Shown in pieces: positions 33,105 through 41,575 of a stretch of 64,000 bases of DNA. The notes under the pieces were generated by a model, which did not search any database, had not been told where the DNA came from, and was given only the letters and a program-made list of their open reading frames with translations. The DNA is taken from NCBI RefSeq assembly GCF_900110695.1, contig NZ_FOEH01000001.1, positions 744,001 to 808,000 on the forward strand, in the 5' to 3' direction. Both the position numbers and the translations under genes were made by a program. Every line of letters begins with the position of its first letter. The first letter of the stretch is position 1. The DNA comes from Virgibacillus subterraneus. Lineage in GTDB: Bacteria > Bacillota > Bacilli > Bacillales > Amphibacillaceae.

Positions 33105-35365
33105 TTATCTATTATCCTCTCGTTTTTTGACTTAATTTGTTTTTGTAAAGTGTGATAATCTTGTTCGAATTCCTCAGCTGAGATAGCTTTGCTGAAGAAA
33201 TATCCCTGTGTTTTATCGCAGTGGTATTGTTGCAGAAATTCTAACTGTGCCTTTGTTTCAACCCCTTCTGCAATTACCTCCATACTAAGATTGTGAGCTA
33301 AAGTAATAATTGCTTTTACAATGACAGCATCATTATTATCTTCTATTATTTCTCCGACAAATGACTTATCGATTTTTATGTAATCGACCGGAAAGTCCTT
33401 AAGATATTTTAAAGAACTATAACCAGTACCGAAATCATCGATACTGATACAAATTCCAAGGGCTTTAAGTTGTTGTAATACTTTAAGGGAGTAATCATAT
33501 TCCATTGCCATATACTCTGTAATTTCTACGACTAAATATTTTGGATCTAATCCTGCTTCATTAAGAACACTTTCCATAAACTTGACTAGGTCCTGGGTCA
33601 AAAATTGCTGTGTTGATAGATTGACTGCAATTTTTATAGGTTCCCAACCATCCTCTTGCCATTTTTTATTTTGGGTACATGCTTCCTTTATCACCCATTC
33701 ACCAATTTGCGTGATTAGACCGCTATCTTCTGCTAACTTTATGAACTTGCCCGGATAGAGTAAACCCAGCTTAGGGTGCTGCCATCGAATTAATGCTTCT
33801 AGCCCAACTATTTTTCCTGTTTTGTTATTAATTTGAGGCTGATAATGTAATACGAATTCATTTTGATCCAACGCTTTTCGTAAATCAGCTTCAAGCTGTA
33901 ATTCCTCCACAGAGTCCACTAATAATTCAGATGTATAAACCGCATAACGGTTTTTACCCTGTGACTTTGCTTGATACATTGCATTATCCGCATATACCAT
34001 AAGTTGTTCAGGTGTAATTGGGTAATCAGGATAAATTGCAATGCCAATGCTAGCAGTAGTATGCAGTTCGTTTGCTGCAACTTGAAAAGGCTCATTAAAT
34101 TGAGCTAATATCTCTCCCGCTTTTTCAGTAACGTAACTAAAATCTTCAAAGTCCTTAAGCAGGAAAATAAACTCGTCACCACCCATTCTGGCGAGCAAGT
34201 CATTTGCTCCTAAACATTTGGACAGTCTCTTACTCACTTCCGTTAAGAGTATATCGCCATTTGAATGGCCAAAGTTGTCATTTATTATTTTAAATCGGTC
34301 CAGATCCAAAAATAATATAGCCAAATTTCTTTGATAACCGGATTTAATCTCGTCTATAAGTGTTTCTACTTCTTTTTTGATGTAGCGCCTATTTGCTAGA
34401 TTAGTTAGATCATCATGGTATGCTAAATAATTATATTTTTCCTGCAGGGAATATCGAACAGAAATATCCCTGAATTGCCCGAATGCTCCAACCATTTTTC
34501 CTTCTTCATAGATTGGTTGTGCATCAAATAAACAAACAGTACGTTCACCTTGCTGGTTTGTAAATTTAATAACTTCATTTTTAAAGGTTTTTTCTTGTTC
34601 TAGTACTTTTTTAAAATAGTCGCCTGTTAATTGTGATTCGTAAATATTTTTTCCTATAACGGAATCTTTACTATTATTTGAGATTTGTTGAGCAAAATCA
34701 TTAAATTCAGTTGTAATCCCATTTTCATCTGTGATAACGATACCATTACTTGTTCTGCTTAACATGATTTGATTCATGATATCTAGTTTCCTATTTTGCT
34801 TCCTTAGCAATAACTCTCTTTCAATCGAATCAACAGCTTGTGAAAGCATGGTTAAAAACAACGGATTTTGAAATTGAATAGGCATCATAATTGAAACACT
34901 GCCAAGTAAATTTTTTTCATCTGTATATTGAAATGTATCACCATAACAGGCTATATTTTGGAGGGATTTATGGTAATGGTCTTCACCTATTAAACTTATT
35001 GGATGTTTTTGTTGTAATGTTAGACTTACAACATTTGTTCCCGTGTCTTCCTGTGTAAATTGGCTTCCTAATATAATTCCAAACTGTTCTGTGGTAGCCT
35101 TTATTGATTCGTCGCCATCTATATCTAAAAGATATCCATTCGCATCAGAAATAACTACTAATATTGGAGTACCTTCTAATGAATTTAATAGCTTATTTGA
35201 GAAAAAGCTTACAACAGATAGTATCTCACTATAAGATTTTCTCTTTTCTGCTAGTTCATTTTCGGTTAAAAATACTTTTGGTCTGGACATAACATTCGGA
35301 TCCATTCCACTTTCTTCGCACAATTGTTTTGATCTAGTTATAAAGTTATCTTCCTGGTTTAGCAT
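33101..35365 (-). CDS. GAF-PAS-GGDEF-EAL cyclic-di-GMP turnover protein
   Basis: This 754-aa soluble protein has an AcoR/DhaR-like GAF sensor (about 60-190; GTNVVSLTLQQKHP and GEDHYHKSLQNIACYG follow that family's pattern), a PAS domain (about 195-305), a GGDEF domain with intact GGDEF (395-399) and an EAL domain with intact EAL (523-525) and DDFGTGYSS. The I-site position before GGDEF reads GAND rather than RxxD, so product inhibition is probably lost. Both synthesis and degradation of c-di-GMP are possible. It is the first gene of an operon with a TPP enzyme and a CMD protein, which hints that the GAF domain senses a metabolite of that pathway. Confidence 0.9.
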   Translation of the reverse strand: MLNQEDNFITRSKQLCEESGMDPNVMSRPKVFLTENELAEKRKSYSEILSVVSFFSNKLLNSLEGTPILVVISDANGYLLDIDGDESIKATTEQFGIILGSQFTQEDTGTNVVSLTLQQKHPISLIGEDHYHKSLQNIACYGDTFQYTDEKNLLGSVSIMMPIQFQNPLFLTMLSQAVDSIERELLLRKQNRKLDIMNQIMLSRTSNGIVITDENGITTEFNDFAQQISNNSKDSVIGKNIYESQLTGDYFKKVLEQEKTFKNEVIKFTNQQGERTVCLFDAQPIYEEGKMVGAFGQFRDISVRYSLQEKYNYLAYHDDLTNLANRRYIKKEVETLIDEIKSGYQRNLAILFLDLDRFKIINDNFGHSNGDILLTEVSKRLSKCLGANDLLARMGGDEFIFLLKDFEDFSYVTEKAGEILAQFNEPFQVAANELHTTASIGIAIYPDYPITPEQLMVYADNAMYQAKSQGKNRYAVYTSELLVDSVEELQLEADLRKALDQNEFVLHYQPQINNKTGKIVGLEALIRWQHPKLGLLYPGKFIKLAEDSGLITQIGEWVIKEACTQNKKWQEDGWEPIKIAVNLSTQQFLTQDLVKFMESVLNEAGLDPKYLVVEITEYMAMEYDYSLKVLQQLKALGICISIDDFGTGYSSLKYLKDFPVDYIKIDKSFVGEIIEDNNDAVIVKAIITLAHNLSMEVIAEGVETKAQLEFLQQYHCDKTQGYFFSKAISAEEFEQDYHTLQKQIKSKNERIIDK

Positions 35366-35525
35366 TTATATCACTCCGGATTTTTTTCCAAAATATAACA
35401 CCTCATTATAAGCTATGACTACTAGCATGTCAATTCAGTGAACGGACTAAGGGCACCTGAATTCAAGCCCCCGTAAGTTGAAGCAGGAAATATATCTCTT
35501 ACTATTACTATCGTTTCTGGAAGCG

Positions 35526-35578
35526 AAAAAGTGTACTATTTAAAGAAAAAATATTTATTTTCGCATGACACTTTTTTT
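35526..35578 (-). terminator. Long-loop inverted repeat after a candidate small ORF
   Basis: AAAAAGTGT (35526-35534) and ACACTTTTTTT (35568-35578) pair. An alternative GCGAAAA/TTTTCGC pairing overlaps it. Read on the minus strand it ends in T residues, but the loop is long, so terminator function is uncertain. Confidence 0.45.
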
Positions 35579-35687
35579 ACATGAGATTCGATTGTAATAG
35601 TATAAGAGGTACTAGAAGTAGTTGAATTAAAAATGAGGACAACGCTGTGATGCTGATCTGCCTTGTTTTGAGATGAGGCAAGCCCAT
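35577..35687 (-). CDS. Candidate 36-residue membrane peptide
   Basis: An ATG at 35687 preceded by GGGGGAT (8 nt spacing) opens a 36-codon frame: a short polar start (MGLPHLKTRQISITA), then a hydrophobic helix (LSSFLIQLLLVPLILLQ). It would be a one-helix membrane peptide. It lies in the 460-nt gap between the GGDEF/EAL gene and a lipoprotein gene; the rest of the gap shows no gene. The family is not recognised and the call rests on the RBS, hydrophobicity and the inverted repeat after it. Confidence 0.35.
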   Translation of the reverse strand: MGLPHLKTRQISITALSSFLIQLLLVPLILLQSNLM

Positions 35688-35828
35688 GATTTCATCCCCC
35701 TGCAGAAGTTTTACTAAGATAAAATTTGGTAATAATATTACAAAGGATAAGAATATTGTAATATAAATGAAACATTTGCATATGCTAATCCGTCTAAATA
35801 GATAGAACTTAATGGAGAGGGTGTTATT

Positions 35829-36479
35829 GTGAAACACATTTTAATGGTCAGTTTAACTATTACGTTACTGATTTCCGGTTGTGGTACAGCAGAAGAAAAC
35901 AGCAGCGGTACGGAAAAGTCGCCAGAAAGTCATCAGCATTCACTAAATGCGTCTAAGGCAGTCAAATCTACTGCACTTTTACATGTGAATAGTGCCGGTG
36001 ATAATATAAGTGAAACATCGAAAAACAACTCCTCTGAAAATGAAAACACAAATAAAAATGGATCTAATAAAGAAGAAACTTTTTTAAAAATACTAACCAA
36101 CTATAATAATATGTTTGAAAGAATAAAGTCGGATGTGGATTATGACAATTTTAATGAAGAATATGTTGGATACAAATTTAAAACAATAAAAACGAAAGAA
36201 CAGCTATATAACCAGTTCACCGATATTATGACGACAGATATGGCACAAACAATATGGAGTGGCTTTGTGAAAGAAGGAGATGGCAGTCTATATTTGATTC
36301 CAAGAGACCTCTATCCAATGTTTAACAAAGATAATCCTTATACAATAGAAAAATCTAATGAAGCCACATATAAACTGGTCCAAAAACACAAAAGCGAATT
36401 ACACGGAATATTTGATATGGAATTTTTCTTCACCAAATTAGAAGGACAATGGAAAATTAACGAAATATCCTTTAATTAA
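35829..36479 (+). CDS. Lipoprotein of unknown function
   Basis: This 216-aa protein starts at a GTG (35829) with GGAGAGG 8 nt before. It has a lipoprotein signal with lipobox ISGC (Cys about 18). A long low-complexity Ser/Asn/Glu/Lys linker (residues about 20-80) precedes a folded C-terminal part starting EETFLKILTNYNNMF and ending QWKINEISFN, a layout like DL-endopeptidase-free stress lipoproteins. I do not recognise the family. It is monocistronic and followed at once by REP-like repeats. Confidence 0.75.
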   Translation: MKHILMVSLTITLLISGCGTAEENSSGTEKSPESHQHSLNASKAVKSTALLHVNSAGDNISETSKNNSSENENTNKNGSNKEETFLKILTNYNNMFERIKSDVDYDNFNEEYVGYKFKTIKTKEQLYNQFTDIMTTDMAQTIWSGFVKEGDGSLYLIPRDLYPMFNKDNPYTIEKSNEATYKLVQKHKSELHGIFDMEFFFTKLEGQWKINEISFN

Positions 36480-36486
36480 GGCGAAG

Positions 36487-36552
36487 CGGGACGGAGGGTC
36501 AGGAACCCCGTCCCCACACTTTCAGCTCTAGCGGGACAAGGGACCTGTCCCC
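36487..36552. repeat. REP-like repeat, two units (copy f)
   Basis: Unit one starts CGGGACGGAGGGTCAGG (36487) and ends CCCCGTCCCC (36514). Unit two (36532-36552) reads CGGGACAAGGGACCTGTCCC. The second unit encodes the C-terminus of yfhO on the minus strand. Confidence 0.85.
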
Positions 36553-39119
36553 CTGGCTCTCCGCCAACTCACCACAGATAATATGAGGCTTATGAGGGTT
36601 ATTACTAGTGTGGTTCTGAAGTATGGTGGGTAGTAATCTAACTTTATGTGGTTGATTCCTTTTTCTATAGGAAAGCCAACAAATGCGTAGTTAACCTTTT
36701 TTACTGCTTGTGTTTCCTCATTTACTTTTACTTCCCAGCCTTTTTCGTAGGGAATTGGCAGGATCATGAGATTGTCATTGTTCTGGTTGTTGTAGGTAAT
36801 TGTAATGCGGTTATCGCTCCAGTTTATCTTCTTAGTTTCTGTCGCTTGTCTTTTGGCTTGTTCCAGCTTTGAATAGTCTTCCTGATACAGTGCTATATCT
36901 TTTAAAATATAGTCTCCTTTTGGCAAGCGTATTTTGACTTTGTCTGCCTTTGATACGCGAATGGTCAGATTATCATCGTAGGTTTTATAAACGGATTGAT
37001 TGGACTTACGTGTTGTTTTATAGTCATTTACTTTTAAAGTGAATCCTTGGTCGGCTGCCAAATTTTCAAGATGAAAACGGATATAAAAATCTTTTGTATC
37101 AGGGTGAATTTCATCGACTATAATATCAATTCCACCCTTGTCATCTGTGACTGAGAGCTTATTATCATTATATGAGGCGTCCACTGTTTCAAGAGTTGCT
37201 GTATCAATTATATTCTGCTCTTTTGGAATTGCAGCAGTGTTGTTTTTATTCGGTACAATTGCGCCTTCCAGCATGGCATATTCTCTTGCCAATACTGAAG
37301 TATGTTTCATTTCTTGTTCTGAGAAAAGCATTTTGGCAGTGCGTGCAAATGGCAATATATTATTGTTTTGAAATACAATGTAGTTTTCTGATTCAATTAT
37401 TTTGTTGAATCCATATGGAATAGGGCTGTTATTGTCCTTCTCTATGATCATGTATTTTCCTTGAAGCAGGCTATACAAGTTAGCACGGTTTCCGAGGGTT
37501 GCATATCGGCTAACACTTTCCCGCCCCATGTCAATGTTTAGATCATACAGGTAAAAGTAGAGTAAATGCTTATTCAATATACTTCCATAAACACTCATTC
37601 CATTAAAATTCTGTACAATAGGTGTATTATTGAAGGATCCAACTTTCCAATCAATCCGATAGAAAGGATTATTATCGCGGTCTTTAATCTGCTGGATAAT
37701 TTGCCGCTGTTCTTCTCCATTATAATCCTCACTTCGCAAATGATTTTTTGATACTTCATCTACTTTTCCCGGCACGGAAAGCCCGTATTGGAAAACATTT
37801 GCAAAAACAATAGGAATGATTAAAAACCCGGTGTACAACAGTATGAGACGTACTCGATTTTTCCCCCATATAAACATGAAAAGTAAAAATATCGTGATAA
37901 GGACCATAGTTAATACTGCAAAACTTAGGTCAGAAGTGATGCTTATTTTTTTATCTAAAAAAACAGTAAAAAGATAAGCAATAGTTACGACAATGCTTGC
38001 AATTGTCAATTGTTTTTTGCTAATTTCATCTATATATTTTAAGCCGAAAGCTACACAACCACCTATTGTAAAGGAAAGCAGGTATTCCCAACGATATTGA
38101 GGTGCAGAAAATCCATTAAATGCACTTGCTACGAGTGGAGTGAAGTGAAGAAGTATAAATATAATGCTCAACGCTGCAAACAGTCGAAAGGTCCGATTTT
38201 TATACAAGGAAAATACGAAAAGTAAAATCAAAAAAAGGGCAGGGACAATCACGAATCGGCTGTTAAATAAAATGTTATCCCAATTAAATAAAGGAACTTG
38301 CTGGCTATATGGTGGTCGATGATTATTCAAATAGCCATAAACAGCAGGAACAAAAGAAATCGCACTGATTCCCAGGCCGAGGATCCCGCTGAAAAAGTAC
38401 ATTTTTAATTGCCTCAGTCGGTTCGTTTCATTCTCGACCAACTGAATTTTCCAACGAAGCATGATGTAAATCAGGATAAAGATTAAGTTAACATACGCAA
38501 AGTAAAAATTGTTAAAGAGAGTGACTGCGACAGCAATAATGAACCAGCCACCTTGTGCTTCACGAATGATTTTTTCCACAGCAAATACAAGTAATGGGAC
38601 CCACAGCATTGCATCCGCAAAAAACTCCCAATAAGTTACATGGCGAAAATAGATGGCGGATAATCCATAGATAGCAGCCCCGGTAAATGCAGGCATCCAG
38701 TTGCATTTCATATAGCGAAATACGTATGTTGTTATAATAATAATAATCGCCAGCCGGACGATGCTGACAAATACAGCTGCATTCGCCCAAAATAATGTAT
38801 CGGCGGGGCCAATTAACTGTACAGATTGTAATAAGTAAACAAAAGCTGCCGTTAACATAAACATAAATGACGTTGAAAAGTAAAACGCCAATTGACTGTA
38901 AGTACCGCCACCTAAACCAAATTGATAGGAATAAAAGAAGTTTCCAGTGGAATATTGCTCATACAAAAGCTTTTTAAATGTAACCATTTGCTGTAAGCCA
39001 TCATTCGGCCCTACCATATATCTATCCTGAAACCACTCTGTTATAAAAAATAGATGTCCCAGCGTAGCAACGACAAGGCTACAGATTATAAGAAAAATTA
39101 GACTGCGTTTTTTTTGCAT
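36528..39119 (-). CDS. yfhO: YfhO-family membrane glycosyltransferase
   Basis: This 863-aa protein has about a dozen helices followed by a large extracellular beta-rich C-terminal domain and a last helix. The GT-C-like signature near the N-terminus includes YMVGPNDGLQQMVTF with the acidic Asp. In B. subtilis and Listeria, YfhO-type proteins transfer the sugar from the lipid carrier onto lipoteichoic acid, working with CsbB and GtcA, whose genes lie directly upstream here. The final residues (GTGPLSR) come from a REP-like repeat, so the C-terminus after the last helix is non-native. Confidence 0.9.
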   Translation of the reverse strand: MQKKRSLIFLIICSLVVATLGHLFFITEWFQDRYMVGPNDGLQQMVTFKKLLYEQYSTGNFFYSYQFGLGGGTYSQLAFYFSTSFMFMLTAAFVYLLQSVQLIGPADTLFWANAAVFVSIVRLAIIIIITTYVFRYMKCNWMPAFTGAAIYGLSAIYFRHVTYWEFFADAMLWVPLLVFAVEKIIREAQGGWFIIAVAVTLFNNFYFAYVNLIFILIYIMLRWKIQLVENETNRLRQLKMYFFSGILGLGISAISFVPAVYGYLNNHRPPYSQQVPLFNWDNILFNSRFVIVPALFLILLFVFSLYKNRTFRLFAALSIIFILLHFTPLVASAFNGFSAPQYRWEYLLSFTIGGCVAFGLKYIDEISKKQLTIASIVVTIAYLFTVFLDKKISITSDLSFAVLTMVLITIFLLFMFIWGKNRVRLILLYTGFLIIPIVFANVFQYGLSVPGKVDEVSKNHLRSEDYNGEEQRQIIQQIKDRDNNPFYRIDWKVGSFNNTPIVQNFNGMSVYGSILNKHLLYFYLYDLNIDMGRESVSRYATLGNRANLYSLLQGKYMIIEKDNNSPIPYGFNKIIESENYIVFQNNNILPFARTAKMLFSEQEMKHTSVLAREYAMLEGAIVPNKNNTAAIPKEQNIIDTATLETVDASYNDNKLSVTDDKGGIDIIVDEIHPDTKDFYIRFHLENLAADQGFTLKVNDYKTTRKSNQSVYKTYDDNLTIRVSKADKVKIRLPKGDYILKDIALYQEDYSKLEQAKRQATETKKINWSDNRITITYNNQNNDNLMILPIPYEKGWEVKVNEETQAVKKVNYAFVGFPIEKGINHIKLDYYPPYFRTTLVITLISLILSVVSWRRARGTGPLSR

Positions 39120-39131
39120 ATGTATTCTCCG

Positions 39132-39506
39132 TTATTTCTTTAGAATTTTTCCCGTAATCAAAAATGTGAAAGGAACGGTGATAAATAGGGAAACGATCGG
39201 AGCAATCGTACTATCAATAAATAAATACTCAACAAATAAATAAATTAGTACGGATGAAATGCTGATATTAAAAAGCTGTGTCAGCGGGAATTGCAGGAAT
39301 TTTTTCAAAGACGGCTTTACTTGAAATGTGAAGTAGGAACTAAGAAAAAAGGAAACAATTAAACTAACCGCAAACCCAATAATGTGAGAAGCCATATAGT
39401 TAATTTCTAGCATTACATTAAACATCAAATAAATCCCATAATAAATCAAGGTATTAATGATCCCCACTATTATAAATCTTATAAATTCTAGCCTGATTAC
39501 GTTCAC
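39132..39506 (-). CDS. gtcA: GtrA-family flippase (GtcA-like)
   Basis: This 124-aa protein has four transmembrane helices and the GtrA-family pattern FIRFIIVGIINTLIYYGIYL at the N-terminus, plus SFFLSSYFTFQ between helices two and three. Family members flip undecaprenyl-phosphate-linked sugars across the membrane. The gene overlaps csbB by 53 nt and is followed closely by yfhO, which together make the three-component glycosylation set. Confidence 0.9.
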   Translation of the reverse strand: MNVIRLEFIRFIIVGIINTLIYYGIYLMFNVMLEINYMASHIIGFAVSLIVSFFLSSYFTFQVKPSLKKFLQFPLTQLFNISISSVLIYLFVEYLFIDSTIAPIVSLFITVPFTFLITGKILKK

Positions 39507-40446
39507 GATGTTCTCCTTTTAAAATATTTGTTTCCTGTATTAAATAATGGGGGCGTTTTTTTGTTTCATAATAAATCCTTCCAATGTACTCGCCAATCAC
39601 ACCAAGACAGAGTAATTGAACACCTCCCAGAAATAGAACGGCAGATATAATGGTGAAGTACCCGGGTTCAGTAATACCATTAGTCATAATAAAAAGCAGG
39701 TTAACAAAAATATAAATGAGAGACAGGAGTAAAATAAGAGCGCCAGTATAAAAACAAATTCTTAGTGGCCTGTTGTTAAAAGAAATAACCCCGTCAATAC
39801 CATAATTCAATAACTTGGAGAGTGACCATTTAGGCTTTCCGTTTTGCCGGGCTATATTTTCATAAAAAATTGTTTTTTGATTTAAGCCTATCCAGGAAAA
39901 CAAGCCTTTTGAAAAACGGTTACCTTCATTTAGAAGCAGAAGTGCTTCGACTGCATTTCTGCTTAATAGCCTGAAGTCTCCAGCACCATCCTTAAGTTCA
40001 ACATCTACTACTTTGTTAGCAATACAGTAATAGAGAGAGGAAAGGTATGACCGTGTTCGACTGTCTCCCTTTCGATTGCGCTGGGCGATGACTTGATGGA
40101 ATCCTTCCTCATATCCTTGAATGAATGGTTTAATTAAGGAACAGGGGTGCTGTAAATCAGCGTCCATGACAATTACAGCTTCCCCTTTAACATGCTGAAA
40201 GCCTGCAAGGAGTGCTACTTCTTTGCCAAAGTTTCTTGTAAAAGCGATATACTTCACATTTGGGTCGATTGATTCCAGCTGTTTGATACGATTTAGCGTG
40301 TCATCTGTACTTCCATCATTGATAAAAAGAAGTTCATATTCATAATTGATGCCGGAAAACTCATTAGCAATTGCCTGATAAAGAGGCTCAATGTTACTTG
40401 CTTCATTATAAGATGGAATGATAATTGAAATAAGTTGGGAATTCAT
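39454..40446 (-). CDS. csbB: Family-2 glycosyltransferase, polyprenyl-phosphate type (CsbB-like)
   Basis: This 330-aa GT2 enzyme has ISIIIPSYNEASNIEPLYQA, the metal-binding DAD in VIVMDADLQHP, and two C-terminal membrane helices followed by GVIGEYIGRIYYETKKRPHY, typical of CsbB/GtrB/DPM1. It loads GlcNAc or another sugar onto undecaprenyl phosphate at the inner membrane face. It is the first gene of the operon; its start ATG (40446) is preceded by an AGGTG site. In B. subtilis csbB belongs to the general stress regulon, but no sigma-B promoter was identified here. Confidence 0.92.
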   Translation of the reverse strand: MNSQLISIIIPSYNEASNIEPLYQAIANEFSGINYEYELLFINDGSTDDTLNRIKQLESIDPNVKYIAFTRNFGKEVALLAGFQHVKGEAVIVMDADLQHPCSLIKPFIQGYEEGFHQVIAQRNRKGDSRTRSYLSSLYYCIANKVVDVELKDGAGDFRLLSRNAVEALLLLNEGNRFSKGLFSWIGLNQKTIFYENIARQNGKPKWSLSKLLNYGIDGVISFNNRPLRICFYTGALILLLSLIYIFVNLLFIMTNGITEPGYFTIISAVLFLGGVQLLCLGVIGEYIGRIYYETKKRPHYLIQETNILKGEHRERNQARIYKIYNSGDH

Positions 40447-40517
40447 AGATGCACCTGCTTTTATTGTGTAGCATTTTACAGCTTAGTATGAACAACATTT
40501 GAATATTTATTATTTGA

Positions 40518-40590
40518 GGGGGACGGAGGGGACAGGAACACCGTCCCAGTGGTGTTGGGATGAGGAACCTATTCCTTTGTCTCGCCGTCC
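40518..40590. repeat. REP-like repeat, two units (copy g)
   Basis: Unit one reads GGGGGACGGAGGGGACAGG and ends CCGTCCCAG (40549). Unit two (40556-40590) is decayed: TTGGGATGAGGAACCTATTC then TCGCC. They lie in the 216-nt gap between the csbB and ASCH starts, which otherwise shows only a possible TATAAT at 40626. Confidence 0.8.
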
Positions 40591-40662
40591 TGAAATTAAT
40601 ATTAGCCTTGTAATCTCTCAACGTATATAATTGAATTAGATAAACAAAGGAGAGGTTACGTA

Positions 40663-41004
40663 ATGGCAGAACAGAATAACGCTTTACCACCAAAAACGTG
40701 TGCGATTGATAAACTGGTTACAATTGAAGCAGATATAGATAAGGTAATTAACGGCAAAAAAACTGCAACCCGCCGAAATGGACGTTATGCAGATATTGGT
40801 GAGGTCATGACACTTAAAGGTCAGAAGTGTATTGTAACGAATGTCTATGAACAAAAACTTGGCGAAATAACAGATAAAGATGCAATGCAGGAAGGCTACC
40901 AAAATGCGGACGGATATAAGAACGCCATTTTATCCATACATCCTGGAATGAAATGGGAACCCGAAATGAAAGTTTGGGCTCATGAGTACGAATTAGCTGA
41001 GTAG
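40663..41004 (+). CDS. ASCH-domain protein
   Basis: This 113-aa protein has the ASCH fold: IDKVINGKKTATRRNGRYAD, GEVMTLKGQKCIVTNVYEQK and an aromatic-rich end (MKWEPEMKVWAHEYE). ASCH domains resemble PUA folds and bind RNA or modified nucleosides; one characterised relative is an N4-acetylcytidine amidohydrolase. The gene has a good RBS (AAAGGAGAGG), stands alone and lies between two REP-like pairs. The exact role is unknown. Confidence 0.8.
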   Translation: MAEQNNALPPKTCAIDKLVTIEADIDKVINGKKTATRRNGRYADIGEVMTLKGQKCIVTNVYEQKLGEITDKDAMQEGYQNADGYKNAILSIHPGMKWEPEMKVWAHEYELAE

Positions 41005-41007
41005 AAG

Positions 41008-41062
41008 GATGGAGGGGGCATACTCCGTCAGCGGGACGATGAACCTGTCCCCTCCGTCCCGC
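41008..41062. repeat. REP-like repeat, two units (copy h)
   Basis: A partial unit (GGATGGAGGGGGCATACTCC) is followed by a complete one at 41031-41062, starting GCGGGACGATGAACCTGTCC and ending CCGTCCCGC. The element fills the gap between convergent genes. Confidence 0.85.
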
Positions 41063-41067
41063 TAAAC

Positions 41068-41487
41068 TTAATTAATCTTCTTCTTAAAGTTCTCTAGCTT
41101 TTCTAGTGTTTCTTTGGACAAATCATGAAGTTGTTTTTTGTTGGGTATTTCTCTATTAGCCATTGCAATTAACGGGTACAGACTCTCCTCGATATGTGTG
41201 TAATCTTCTGGGTAATCCATTTCGACTTTCTTTTCGATCCGGTCCCACCTTTTTTCGATTTCTTCCCCGAGTTGATTAATTTCAGTACTATTATTTTCAT
41301 CAGATTCTGTTAACTCTTTTAATTCTTCTGTAGTGGTAATCACTTCACTGGTACCTCTTAAAATGTCTTCCTTATTACTAAGCTCATGCATTCCACGTAC
41401 ATCGGAATGCTGTTCCGCGTTGTTAAATCCAACTAACATTAGACTTGTAATTGAAACAATACCAATGAAAAGCAGAAACTTTTTCAT
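41068..41487 (-). CDS. Small exported protein of unknown function
   Basis: This 139-aa protein begins at the ATG at 41487 behind GGAGG; an upstream in-frame start at 41523 lacks an RBS. It has a hydrophobic N-terminal segment (KKFLLFIGIVSITSLMLVGF) that is a signal peptide or anchor; there is no lipobox Cys. The mature part is acidic and probably helical (EEIEKRWDRIEKKVEMDYPE). It looks like a small periplasmic-type helical-bundle protein seen in Bacillus species, but I do not recognise a named family. Confidence 0.7.
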   Translation of the reverse strand: MKKFLLFIGIVSITSLMLVGFNNAEQHSDVRGMHELSNKEDILRGTSEVITTTEELKELTESDENNSTEINQLGEEIEKRWDRIEKKVEMDYPEDYTHIEESLYPLIAMANREIPNKKQLHDLSKETLEKLENFKKKIN

Positions 41488-41575
41488 AGTGTTATACCTC
41501 CTTGTTTTTTCTACTTTTCCCATAATTTACTGGGTTATTCATTGATTTTTGGATCTAATAACAGTATAAACAGGA

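Noticed and set aside
40406-40693. 95-codon minus-strand frame
   Set aside because: It overlaps the csbB start and the REP-like pair and has no family-like features.
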